From positions 1 to 64,000 of the forward strand of contig NZ_PPPU01000017.1 of the NCBI RefSeq assembly GCF_006483455.1: 64,000 nucleotides of DNA, written 5' to 3'. This DNA is from Methylomonas koyamae (GTDB taxonomy: Bacteria > Pseudomonadota > Gammaproteobacteria > Methylococcales > Methylomonadaceae). The stretch's first letter is position 1. Each line of letters opens with the position of its first letter. A program made the position numbers and the translations under genes. A model generated the notes under the pieces. That model ran no database searches, was not told where the DNA came from, and worked only from the letters and a program-made list of their open reading frames with translations. This document shows, piece after piece, positions 9,514 to 18,900 of this stretch.

Positions 9514-9825
9514 TTAAGGCTTGACGCTGCCGTAATAGGCGGCGATATCCGCAATCTCGCTATCGGTCAGCGAACCGGCTATCGCGTTCATGATGTCCGA
9601 CTTGCGGGTCTTATCGCGGTATTGCTTGATCGCGGTTTTCAAATATTCCGGATCGCGCCCACCCAGCGGCGGGAACGGCGCATCGGCGCTGGGCATACGA
9701 ATGCCATGGCATTGTGCGCAAACCATTCCGGCTTTATATTGACCGACATATAAACTGACCGCCTGGGCATTGCCGGCGACCAACATCGTCGCCAGCATTG
9801 CAGCACTGTAACGGGCTATTTTCAT
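9514..9825 (-). CDS. Small c-type cytochrome in the NirM position
   Basis: Periplasmic monoheme cytochrome c of 103 residues with a signal peptide (MKIARYSAAMLATMLVAGNAQA) and heme motif CAQCH. A later methionine in KSDIMNAIAG is the likely axial ligand. Its place between the cd1 gene and nirC is that of NirM (cytochrome c551) in Pseudomonas. The sequence is closer in feel to c553/c554-type cytochromes (KAGMVCAQCHG, LGGRDPEYLKTAIKQY), so I give no symbol. Its start overlaps the end of the cd1 gene by 4 bases (ATGA). The likely role is electron donor to the cd1 protein, by context. Confidence 0.83.
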   Translation of the reverse strand: MKIARYSAAMLATMLVAGNAQAVSLYVGQYKAGMVCAQCHGIRMPSADAPFPPLGGRDPEYLKTAIKQYRDKTRKSDIMNAIAGSLTDSEIADIAAYYGSVKP

Positions 9826-11399
9826 TTGTGTTGCTCCATTTCGTCAGGCGACAAACCGCGGGTCATGTATTTGACCCGGCCTCTGGAGAAAATCCCGGCC
9901 GGGCTTTCCATCGGAATGCTGGCGACTTTCTGCAGGCTGTTGGAATCGTAAACCACGACTTCGTCACCGTTATAGCCAGCCGAAATGTAAAGGAATTTAC
10001 CGTCGGCGCTGTATTCCGGGAAATAGGCATGGCCGCCGACATCCAGGGTTTTGGCGACTTCCAGGGTTTTCTTGTCGATCAACTGCACGGTGCGGGCGCG
10101 CCGGTCTTTACTGATGATATCTACCGCGACATAAGGTGCGTTGGCATGAGCGGCCGGCGATTCGGTACCGCCGGAGACCGGCACTTGCTTGACGACTTCC
10201 ATTTTGTCCAAGTCCCAAACGCTGACCACGGTTTTGTCGCAATCGCCGAAATTGGTACCAAAGCCCAAGGTACGACCGTCCACCACCACCGCCGAGCCGC
10301 CGCCAACGTGCGGCACGCAACCGGCCGGCAGTTGTTTGATCAATTCGCGTTTTTCCAGATCGATCGCGGCAACGATGCTGTCGTCATAGGACGCAATCAT
10401 CAATTTTTTGCCGCCGTGGGTCAGGAAGGCATCGTGCAAGTGACGACCGACTTTCTCGATCTTGGTCACTGGAAAGCCGTCTTTTTTATAATCGACCACC
10501 CAGACTTGGCCGGCGTTTTCCAAGGCAATCGCGAAAATATCGGCGTACGGCGTACCGATGATCATGCCGGAATCCGAGGACACGTGTTTGCCGTCCGGAT
10601 CGATACCTTCCAATTCGAAGGTTTTCAACGGCTCCAACGTGTCGGCGTCCAGGATCACGGCGTTATGCGGCACGAACGAGCCGGCCATGATGTATTTGCC
10701 GTCGCGCGATACGCCCATGCCGGGCCCGTTCCAGCCGGTTTTGATGCTGCGCACCGCTTTCATTGAGTACAAATCGACTTTAAAAATCTCGGCGGTGTCG
10801 GTTTTGACATAAGCCCAGCGCGGATTGGCCGGATTGAAATCGATAATGTGTGCTGCGGTGCCGGTCGCAACCTCACCAACTTTCTGGTGAGTCGCACTAT
10901 TGATGAAGATGGCTTTAGAGCCTTCGCCACGGCCGTATTTGCCGCGGGCAGCGACGCCGATCAGGTTTTCGAATTTATCGTCGATCTGGAAGGTCGGCTT
11001 GGCTGGCAACGTGCTTTCGTCTTTGACATAGACTTTCAACGACTTTTTCATGTCGTCTATGGTCCAGGCCGGATTCGGTTGTTTCGGCGTCTCCTGCAAG
11101 TGCTTGATCAGGCCGCGGATCTCGTCGTCGCTCAATCGGCCGTAGAACGGCGGCATCAAAGTGTCGAAGCTGCCGGCCATGACGATGGTGCGCAACGCGG
11201 TCGGACTGCGGCCTTTCAACGTGGCCGAGTTCAACGCCGGCGCCAAATAGCCGCCGTGGTCGGAGCCGTGGCAGCTCGCGCAATTGTCCTGATACAACTG
11301 ATGCATGTCTTCGGTCTTGGCTAACGCCACTCCGGACGACAAGAGCATGATGATGGAACTCGCCAGTAATTTTTTACCCATTATTGTTGTTTTTTTCAT
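9822..11399 (-). CDS. Cytochrome cd1-type protein, nitrite reductase NirS/NirN family
   Basis: Periplasmic protein with an N-terminal cytochrome c domain (CASCH at residues 40-44 after a signal peptide) and a C-terminal d1-heme propeller. The family holds NirS, which reduces nitrite to NO, and NirN, which oxidises dihydro-heme d1. His184 in TAAHII fits the proximal d1 ligand, and His364 (VPHVGGG) and His418 (AAHANAP) lie in the distal pocket. In the loop where NirS has a catalytic His before LGD, this protein reads GTNFGD, an Asn, which recalls NirN; this alignment is from memory. At 525 residues it is shorter than typical NirS. Position as first gene favours nirS, the pocket favours NirN. 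A ribosome site (AGGAAA) precedes the ATG. Confidence 0.85.
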   Translation of the reverse strand: MKKTTIMGKKLLASSIIMLLSSGVALAKTEDMHQLYQDNCASCHGSDHGGYLAPALNSATLKGRSPTALRTIVMAGSFDTLMPPFYGRLSDDEIRGLIKHLQETPKQPNPAWTIDDMKKSLKVYVKDESTLPAKPTFQIDDKFENLIGVAARGKYGRGEGSKAIFINSATHQKVGEVATGTAAHIIDFNPANPRWAYVKTDTAEIFKVDLYSMKAVRSIKTGWNGPGMGVSRDGKYIMAGSFVPHNAVILDADTLEPLKTFELEGIDPDGKHVSSDSGMIIGTPYADIFAIALENAGQVWVVDYKKDGFPVTKIEKVGRHLHDAFLTHGGKKLMIASYDDSIVAAIDLEKRELIKQLPAGCVPHVGGGSAVVVDGRTLGFGTNFGDCDKTVVSVWDLDKMEVVKQVPVSGGTESPAAHANAPYVAVDIISKDRRARTVQLIDKKTLEVAKTLDVGGHAYFPEYSADGKFLYISAGYNGDEVVVYDSNSLQKVASIPMESPAGIFSRGRVKYMTRGLSPDEMEQHK

Positions 11400-11549
11400 C
11401 TAAATTTCCTGCCATCCGCAAGTTAAAAAAAGAGCCAACTTGGTGCATTAAACCATAAAAGACCGCAACGGGCAGCGCAGCGGATTCCCATGATAAAATG
11501 ACAGCTTGTTGACTCCAGGCCGAATGTTATAAGCTAAAGTTTCGATTCG

Positions 11550-11571
11550 CTATCAATTTACCGCTTGATAG
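11550..11571. promoter_or_regulatory. Palindrome between nir operon and MarR gene, likely operator
   Basis: Perfect 7-base inverted repeat CTATCAA-N8-TTGATAG, centred about 45 bases upstream of the MarR gene start and about 160 bases from the divergent cd1 gene. Size and place fit a MarR-family autoregulatory operator. No clear FNR/NNR-type TTGAT-N4-ATCAA box was seen in this gap; the half sites here resemble one but are 8 bases apart in the opposite orientation. Confidence 0.55.
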
Positions 11572-11604
11572 ACGCCCTTGTCAACCCGACGCGGCTCAAA
11601 CAGA

Positions 11605-12177
11605 ATGCAATTTATGCAAAAGACTGATATCTACGAACTTATCGAGTGCATGACCACGTTAATCCGCTCGGAAGAACGGAAAAAGTGCACCGAATTAGGC
11701 CTGCAACCGGTCCACTTCCAAGTATTGAACTACTTATCGCGCTGCAATAAGTACAGCAACACGCCGGCCGCGGTCGCCAATTATCTGGGCATGACCCGCG
11801 GTACGGTGTCGCAATCGCTGATCATTTTGGAAAAAAAGGGCTACATCGGCAAAACGCCGGACACTAACGACAAACGCGTCGTGCACTTGCACCTGCTGCC
11901 CGACGGCGCCGAAATCCTGAAGCAAGCCCGGCCCTCCGACCTGTTCACCAGCGCCACGGCGATTTTACAGCAAAGCGAGTCGCCGCCATCCGACGCCAAC
12001 GTATTCCAACAAGCCCTGACCGCGCTGCAAAAAGCCAACCAGTCGCAATCCTTCGGCGTGTGTAAAACCTGCCGCAATTTCAGCGAGAAAGACGGCGGCT
12101 TTTTTTGCCTGCTGACCCAGGAAAAACTCAGCGTCGACGACAGCCAACAAATCTGCCAGGAACACAACCCGGTCTAA
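11605..12177 (+). CDS. MarR family transcriptional regulator with C-terminal four-cysteine motif
   Basis: DNA-binding regulator of about 190 residues. The winged helix-turn-helix spans roughly residues 30-110, with the wing-type segment KGYIGKTPDTNDKR. The C-terminal extension, absent from ordinary MarR proteins (~140-150 residues), carries C153, C156, C168 and C184 (CX2C-X11-C-X15-C), a likely zinc or Fe-S site. The frame opens earlier at TTG; I chose the first ATG (MQFMQKTD), and a second follows three codons later. Neither has a clear ribosome site. It is divergent from the nir operon across a ~200-base gap with a palindrome, so control of the nir genes, perhaps in response to NO or redox state, is a fair inference but unproven. 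Confidence 0.83.
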   Translation: MQFMQKTDIYELIECMTTLIRSEERKKCTELGLQPVHFQVLNYLSRCNKYSNTPAAVANYLGMTRGTVSQSLIILEKKGYIGKTPDTNDKRVVHLHLLPDGAEILKQARPSDLFTSATAILQQSESPPSDANVFQQALTALQKANQSQSFGVCKTCRNFSEKDGGFFCLLTQEKLSVDDSQQICQEHNPV

Positions 12178-12240
12178 GACCAGGGAGCACGGCATCCCGG
12201 CTAGCGTGCGCACGGCAACACCCGATTCCGGGGAAAAATT

Positions 12241-13224
12241 ATGACGATAGCCAGAATAGCGATAACGCCGGGCGAACCGGCCGGCATCGGCCCGGATTTA
12301 ACCGTACAACTCGTGCAACGAGCGCTCCAATGCCAACCAGTGGCCGTCGCCGACCCGGAACTATTGGCGCAGCGGGCCGAAAAACTGGGACTGCCGTTAA
12401 CCATCGAAGCGTTCGAGCCCGACCGGCCGGCCCTGCCGCATCGCTCCGGCACACTGTCGGTGTTACCGCTAAAGCTCAGCGCAGCGGCGGTCTGCGGCCG
12501 GCTGAATCCGGACAACAGCCACTACGTGCTGGAAACCATCCGCCAGGCCACATTAGGCTGCCTGAGCGGCACGTTCTCGGCCATGGTCACCGGGCCGGTA
12601 CATAAAGCCGCGATCAACGATGCCGGCTTCCGCTTCAGCGGCCATACCGAATTCATCGCCGAACTGTGCGCCGCCGATCCGGTGATGATGCTGGCGACGC
12701 CGGGGCTGCGGGTCGCGCTGGCCACCACCCATCTGCCTTTGGCCCAGGTCAGCGCCGCGATCACGGCCGAGTCTTTGCGCCGAGTCATCAGAGTACTGGA
12801 CCACGATTTGCGCCGGCGCTTCCGCATCGCGGAGCCGCGGATTCTGGTATGCGGGCTAAACCCGCACGCCGGCGAAAACGGCCACCTCGGCCACGAAGAA
12901 ACCAAAATCATCGAACCGACGCTGGAGCGTCTGCGCAGCGAGGGCATCCATCTTTACGGCCCATTGCCCGCCGACACCCTGTTCACCCCCAAATACCTGG
13001 ACCATGCCGACGCCGTACTGGCGATGTACCACGACCAAGGCCTGCCGGTGTTGAAATTCAAAGGCTTCGGCCAAGCCGTCAACGTCACCCTCGGCCTGCC
13101 CATCGTCCGCACCTCGGTCGACCACGGCACCGCACTGGAACTGGCCGGCACCGGCAAAGCGGAACTCGGCAGCTTGCAATTTGCATTGCAGACGGCGTTG
13201 GATATGAGCATAGGAACAAAATAA
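12241..13224 (+). CDS. pdxA: 4-hydroxythreonine-4-phosphate dehydrogenase
   Basis: NAD-dependent dehydrogenase of pyridoxal phosphate synthesis. The 327-residue protein starts [17 protein letters not shown], as PdxA does, and has the metal-binding histidines within [11 protein letters not shown], in [12 protein letters not shown] and in [12 protein letters not shown]. Length matches the family. In many gammaproteobacteria pdxA is followed directly by rsmA; here a SIR2-TPR gene separates them, starting 11 bases after the pdxA stop. Very sure. Confidence 0.96.
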   Translation: MTIARIAITPGEPAGIGPDLTVQLVQRALQCQPVAVADPELLAQRAEKLGLPLTIEAFEPDRPALPHRSGTLSVLPLKLSAAAVCGRLNPDNSHYVLETIRQATLGCLSGTFSAMVTGPVHKAAINDAGFRFSGHTEFIAELCAADPVMMLATPGLRVALATTHLPLAQVSAAITAESLRRVIRVLDHDLRRRFRIAEPRILVCGLNPHAGENGHLGHEETKIIEPTLERLRSEGIHLYGPLPADTLFTPKYLDHADAVLAMYHDQGLPVLKFKGFGQAVNVTLGLPIVRTSVDHGTALELAGTGKAELGSLQFALQTALDMSIGTK

Positions 13225-13235
13225 AGGAAGCGGCG

Positions 13236-15101
13236 ATGACTGAATCGATACCGGAACCCGAGCACTGGAGTACCCAAAGTTTTCTGGCGCATTTCATGCG
13301 AGTTCACGATCAAATGCCCGATCGCTCGTTTGCTTTTATCCTCGGTGCCGGGGCATCGCGGGCTTCCGGCATTCCGACCGGCGGCGAGCTGGTGCAAAAA
13401 TGGCTGGCAGAATTGCATCAACGCGCCGAGACGCAAGACGCGCTAACGGACTGGGCCAAGTCCGACAATCTGCAAATCCCAGGCTTCGATTACACCCGGA
13501 AAGCCGAGTTTTACCCGCAAATTTACGAACGCCGCTTTCGCCGCGATCCGGAAGAAGGCTATGCCGATTTGGAAGCGGTAATGGCGGACAGGGAACCCAG
13601 CTTCGGATACTCGGTACTCTCCAACATCCTCCACCAAACCCGGCATAAAGTGGTGGTTACCACCAACTTCGACAATCTGGTCGCCGAGGCCTTGTCGATT
13701 TATACCCGCTCTTATCCTTTGGTATGCGGCCACGAATCGCTGGCCGGCTTTGTTCGCACCCGTTTGCGTCGACCGTTAATCGCTAAAATCCATCGCGATC
13801 TGTTGTTCGCGCCGATCAACGACGGCGATGGCGTCAACCACTTGGCGGATGGTTGGGAACAGGCCTTAACCCGGCTGTTTTCCCACCACACCCCCATCGT
13901 GCTGGGCTACGGCGGCAACGACGGCAGCCTGATGGATTTTTTGCGCGCCATGCCGAGCGGAAGCATTCCCGGCGGCATTTTTTGGTGTTACCGCAAAAAC
14001 GACGGCCTACCCAGTGATCGAATCCGGCTGTTAGTCGCCCAGCACAACGGCGCACTGGTGCCTGTGGTGGGTTTCGACGAATTCATGCTGCAATTACACA
14101 ACCAATTTGAATATCAATTTTTGGCGGATGCGGTCAGACAACGCGCAGAGGATCGCGCCAAACACTATCAAACCCAAGTGGACGAGATTCAAAAACGACT
14201 GGATAGCGCCACCGGCGATCAATCGCCAGAAACCCAGGCCGTCAAACAAGCCTTGCACGACAGCGTTGCCCGGCAAAAACTCAACAACTGGTGGGATTGG
14301 GAACTGAAAGCCCGTCAGGAAATAGATCCAATAGAACGCGAACGGATTTATCGTGAGGGATTGGCCCAATTCCCAAACAGCGCGGAATTGACCGGCAATT
14401 TCGCTATCTTCATGAAAAAAAAATGCCGGGATTATGACGAAGCGGAACGCCTCTACCGTAAAGCCATAGAACTCGATCCGAATGACGCAGATTACGCCGG
14501 CAATTTCGCTAGTTTCATGGCGTATAGCCGCCAAGACTACGACGAGGCAGAGCGCTTGTACCGTAAGGCTTTGGAACTCTATCCGAATGGTCACGACCAT
14601 ACCGGCAATTTCGCTTTCTTCATGGCGAATATCCGCAAGGATTACGACGAAGCCGAACGCCTGTACCGCAAAGCCTTGCAACTCGATCCTAGTAATGCCG
14701 ACCGCAACGGCAATTTCGCCTGTTTGAAGCTGATACAAAACCAATTGACTGAAGCGGAAACCTTGGCAAGGCAGGCCTGGCAACTCAACGCCGGCCAAAG
14801 CGAACAAATCGGCGCCGAAGCGGCGTTTTATCTGGGTTTGATTGCACGATTGCGACAAGGCGATGACAGCGCCGCCTTGGGCCGAGCGAAAACCTTGTTA
14901 AGCAATGGCTTTACCCGCAGCGATTGGTGTTTCGACGCACTCTTGGCGAGCGTGCAAGGCCGGTTGGCTAAAGGAGATTATTTACTATATACCGCGCTGA
15001 GCGCCGCGATTCTCAATGCCGACGAAGTTGCCGAACTGGAGCAAATTCCGCGTTGGCAAGCAATCGAGCCTATCGCACTCGACACGCCTTGGATCGATTA
15101 A
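13236..15101 (+). CDS. SIR2 domain protein with TPR repeats
   Basis: A 621-residue two-part protein. The N-terminal ~270 residues form a SIR2-like NAD-binding domain: FILGAGASRASGIPT near residues 34-48, VVVTTNFDNLVAEA near 140, a probable catalytic His186 in AKIHRDLL, and VLGYGGNDGSLMDFL near 220. The middle, about residues 290-380, is charged and helical. TPR repeats of 35 residues follow from about residue 387 (DYDEAERLYRKAIELDPN and variants). The start ATG has a strong ribosome site (AAGGAAG) right after the pdxA stop; the longer open frame upstream is only antisense-like noise in pdxA. SIR2 domains joined to repeat sensors are common in antiphage NADases, but no defence partner lies nearby, so the role is unknown. 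Confidence 0.88.
   Translation: MTESIPEPEHWSTQSFLAHFMRVHDQMPDRSFAFILGAGASRASGIPTGGELVQKWLAELHQRAETQDALTDWAKSDNLQIPGFDYTRKAEFYPQIYERRFRRDPEEGYADLEAVMADREPSFGYSVLSNILHQTRHKVVVTTNFDNLVAEALSIYTRSYPLVCGHESLAGFVRTRLRRPLIAKIHRDLLFAPINDGDGVNHLADGWEQALTRLFSHHTPIVLGYGGNDGSLMDFLRAMPSGSIPGGIFWCYRKNDGLPSDRIRLLVAQHNGALVPVVGFDEFMLQLHNQFEYQFLADAVRQRAEDRAKHYQTQVDEIQKRLDSATGDQSPETQAVKQALHDSVARQKLNNWWDWELKARQEIDPIERERIYREGLAQFPNSAELTGNFAIFMKKKCRDYDEAERLYRKAIELDPNDADYAGNFASFMAYSRQDYDEAERLYRKALELYPNGHDHTGNFAFFMANIRKDYDEAERLYRKALQLDPSNADRNGNFACLKLIQNQLTEAETLARQAWQLNAGQSEQIGAEAAFYLGLIARLRQGDDSAALGRAKTLLSNGFTRSDWCFDALLASVQGRLAKGDYLLYTALSAAILNADEVAELEQIPRWQAIEPIALDTPWID
14394..14720 (+). repeat. In-gene tandem repeat, period 105 bases
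   Basis: The string GGCAATTTCGC recurs at exact 105-base steps (14394, 14499, 14604, 14709). Three units are nearly alike over their whole length and a fourth begins. Each encodes one 35-residue TPR unit (GNFA-FM...DYDEAERLYRKA...P). The strict spacing and high DNA likeness suggest recent unit duplication. Confidence 0.85.
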
Positions 15102-15140
15102 CGCGTTCCGTAGATTTCGAATTACCTAAACGGCAACATC

Positions 15141-15926
15141 ATGACCCACACCGCCCGCAAACGCTTCGGCCAAAACTTTCTGCAAGATTACCGCATCATC
15201 CAAGACATTTTGGATTATGCCCACCCGCAAGCGGGCGAACACTGGGTCGAAATCGGCCCCGGCCTGGGCGCGCTGACCAAACCGCTGCTGGACAGCGGCG
15301 TGAAATTGGACGTGGTCGAGCTGGACCGGGACTTGGTGACGCGCTTGCAAAAGCAGTTTGCCGGCAACGCCAACATCAACATCCACAGCGCCGACGCGCT
15401 GAAGTTCGACTTCAGCGGCTTGGCCGGGGCCGGCGAAAAATTGCGGGTGATCGGCAACCTGCCCTACAACATCTCCACGCCGCTGATGTTTCATTTGCTG
15501 GAAACCACGAGCTGCATCGAAGACATGCATTTCATGCTGCAAAAAGAAGTGGTGGACCGGATTTGCGCGGAACCGGGCAGTAAAAAATACGGCCGGCTCA
15601 GCGTGATGATGCAGTACTACTGCGAGGCGGAGTGGATGTTCGACGTGCCGCCGGAAAGCTTCGATCCGGTACCGGCGGTGATGTCGGCCATCGTCCGACT
15701 AGCGCCGCATGCCGCGCCGCCGGCCGCCGTCGGCAACCTGGACGACTTCAACAGCTTGGTCAGCCAAGCGTTCTCGCAGCGGCGCAAGACCATTCGCAAT
15801 TCCTTGAAAAACCTGGTCGAAGCGGAGCTCCTGGACGAGCTCGGCATCGACAGCAACTTGCGCGCCGAAGCCGTGACGCTGGAGCAATTTGCCGCGCTAA
15901 GCCGGCGCATTGCCTCTCCCCGCTAA
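15141..15926 (+). CDS. rsmA: 16S rRNA (adenine1518-N6/adenine1519-N6)-dimethyltransferase
   Basis: SAM-dependent enzyme (KsgA) that dimethylates the two adjacent adenines near the 3' end of 16S rRNA during small-subunit maturation. The 261-residue protein has the family start RKRFGQNFLQD, the SAM motif EIGPGLGALT, and the catalytic NLPYNIS. Length fits. It begins 39 bases after the SIR2-TPR gene and may be read in the same transcript as pdxA. Its end faces the convergent hybrid kinase gene. Confidence 0.96.
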   Translation: MTHTARKRFGQNFLQDYRIIQDILDYAHPQAGEHWVEIGPGLGALTKPLLDSGVKLDVVELDRDLVTRLQKQFAGNANINIHSADALKFDFSGLAGAGEKLRVIGNLPYNISTPLMFHLLETTSCIEDMHFMLQKEVVDRICAEPGSKKYGRLSVMMQYYCEAEWMFDVPPESFDPVPAVMSAIVRLAPHAAPPAAVGNLDDFNSLVSQAFSQRRKTIRNSLKNLVEAELLDELGIDSNLRAEAVTLEQFAALSRRIASPR

Positions 15927-15944
15927 GCAAAACAGCGGCAATGT

Positions 15945-18900
15945 TTAGGCCTGCCCGGCTATGCAGCGGCGGATCAAGCCGATCAACTCTGCGATATTGA
16001 ACGGTTTAGTGACGTAGGCCTGGAATCCGGCCGCCATGTAGCGGGCTACATCCTCGCTCATGGCATCCGCACTGATCGCAATCACCGGAACGGCGGCGGT
16101 CGCCGGATCGCGGCGCAAATCGCGCAAGGCAGCCTCGCCGCTCATACCGGGCAAATTGATGTCCATCAACACCAAATCCGGTTGCAAGGCCCGGATCATG
16201 GGCAAGGCTTGCTCTGCGCTGGCGGCGACGTCAAGCTGCAACTCCGGCAGCCGCCGGAATACTTGGCGCATCACGTCGACGTTCACCGAGTTGTCCTCGA
16301 CATACACCACCTTGCCGCAGACACCCGCGCCGACAACACCATTCACGCCGGCGTCTTCGGCGTCCACCGCCTCGGAAATGTACTCTGGCTCGGGCTCGGC
16401 CACGGCCAACTCCACCCAGAAATGGCTGCCGACGCCCTCCCGGCTTTCGCAGCCGATACGCCCGCCCATGACCTCGGCCAATTGTTTGCAAATCACCAAA
16501 CCGATACCGGTACCTTCGATGGAGCTGCGCTCCGCACCCAGGCGCTGAAACGGCTTGAACAATTCGGACTGGTAGCGCTCCGGGATGCCTATTCCGGTGT
16601 CTGTCACATCGATTGTTACGGTCTTCCCTTGAATCCGATAATCCAAATCGACCGTGCCGCCGTCCCGGTTGTATTTGACGGCATTGGAGACCAGATTCAG
16701 CAACAACTGCCTGAGCTTGTCGAGATCGGCCTTGACCGCTAACGCCGGGCTCTGTGCCGCCGGCTGGCTTTCAGCGGCGGTATCGTCGCGACGGCACAGA
16801 CGCAATTCAATGCCGCGGGCCGAAGCCATGGTCGACAACAACAGGATGACTTCCTTGAACACCGGCAGCAATGCCACCGGCACCAATTTGAGTTCGGTTT
16901 TACCGGACTCGATACGAACCAGATCCAGAATTTCGTTGACCAGTTTCAGCAAGTGCCGGCCGCTGCCGAGTATCATCCGCACCGAACCGAGCTGCCCTTC
17001 GGTCAAAGGTTCGTCTGTATCGGACTCCAGCAGCTGGCTGAATCCGATGACGGAATTCAAAGGCGTACGCAGCTCGTGGCTCATACTGGATAAAAACACC
17101 GACTTGGCGCGATTGGCCGACTCTGCGACCTCCTTGGCCTGTGCCAATTTTTCCTCAGCCTGCTTCCGCTCGGTGACATCCAGCATGATGCCGGTCCACA
17201 CCACCGATTCGCCGTTGGCCGCCGGATTGGGCTGGGCGGTCAATTGCAGCCATTTCAAGCGGCCGGACAGCGCGATGATGCGAAACTCGACATTGAAATA
17301 ACGCCCTTCCCGGCTGGCGTTTTGCTCTTCGACGGCCAGCCGCGGCAGATCGTCGGGGTGAATCAAGCGCGTGAAAGCCCTTGCGTCGCCGAGCACAGCC
17401 TCCGGCTCCAGCTCCAAAATGTCGCGACAGCGCGGACCGACATAGAGAAAACCGGCATCGGGCCGAGGTGGCAACACGTAATCGCAGAGCATGCCCGGCA
17501 CCGTGGCGGCAATGTTGCGAAATCGCGCTTCGCTCTTACGCAAGGCTTGCTCCATTGCTTTGCGCTCGCTGATGTCGGTAATAAAACCGTGCCACAGAAC
17601 ATCACCGTTTTCCAACCGGGTCGGCGTAGCATGGCCTTCCAGCCAAATCTCGCCGTGCTCGGGATGGATCACGCGGTACTCGTCGCGCCAGACATTCAGG
17701 CTCTCGGCAGAAAGCGCGATACTCCCCCGTACTCTTTCCAAATCGTCCGGATGCAATACCTCGAACATCGGCGCCGCGTCGACACGCACGGCAGCGGGAT
17801 CGACGCCGTAAACACCGTAAATGCCGGCACTGGCGTAGGGAAAGCAGGAACGGCCATCGGCCCGCAGCAGGAACTGGTAGATCATGCCCGGCAAGTTGGC
17901 GGCCATTTTCTCTTGGCGACTCAGCACGCGGAATATTGCGCGACGGCTCCGCATTTGCAGATAGGCAAATCCGCCTAGCAGTATCAGTATGGTCAGCGTA
18001 CCGGCCAACCAAGGATACAGCCAGGACAGGTCCTGGCCGTCGGGATGGTAGATCATGCCGCTAAAATCGAATCTTTCCGGCAGCATACCCAGGCGGGTGT
18101 AAATATCGGCGATGTGCTGCCAGCGCGACTCGCTGTTGTGGCCGAGTTCAATCAGGTCGGCCATGATGAAGCGGCGGTATTGTCTGGCCTCCCACTTCAG
18201 ATGTTCCAACGGCCGTTCGGGGATGTATTCGCGCTGAATCAACTCGGCGATTTCGTCAGGATGCTGCAACGCATAGGCCCAGCCCTTCAAGCTTGCCGCC
18301 CGAAAGGCCCTGACGCGCTGGGGGTGCCGTTTGACTTGTGCCTCGCTGGTAAACAGGGTATCGCCGTAGAAATCGATACCGGCGTCGATAGCCCGCAACT
18401 CGGTGTAACCGATGCCGGCCTGATGCAGCGTGTAAGGCTGATCGGGAGAGTAGGCGGAAATCGCGTCGGTACGGCCTTCGATCAGATCGTCGATGTTTTG
18501 GCTATGGGTTTGGCGCTGGTAATCGGCAGGGTGCAGACCGGATTGAATGAAATACGCCAGCAATTCGGCGTCGTTCGGCCCGTACATTACCCGCTTGCCG
18601 GCCAAATCGGCAACGTCGCGGATGCCGCTGCCGTGGCGCACCACCAAGCTCAGCGGCGAATGTTGGATGATGGGAGCCAATACCACTACCGGCAATCCGC
18701 TGGCTCTATCCAAAATCAACTGGGAATTGCCGACCCCAAACTCGGCCTGTCCCGATGCCACCGTTTCCGAAACCGAACGCTCCTGACCGCCTTCGACGAT
18801 GCTGACCCGCAGCCCGGCGTCCTGGTAAAACCCCTTGTGTAGCGCCGCGTAGTAGCCGGCGAACTGGAATTGGTGTTTCCACTTCAGTTGCAGCGTTACC

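Noticed and set aside
9798-10766. 322-codon plus-strand frame opposite the cd1 gene
   Set aside because: The minus-strand protein is certain by its heme motif and propeller; the antisense frame has no recognisable sequence or ribosome site.
12666-13235. N-terminal extension of the SIR2-TPR frame into pdxA
   Set aside because: The extension is Arg/Pro/His-rich, typical of a shifted frame in pdxA; the SIR2 domain starts after an ATG with a strong ribosome site just past the pdxA stop.
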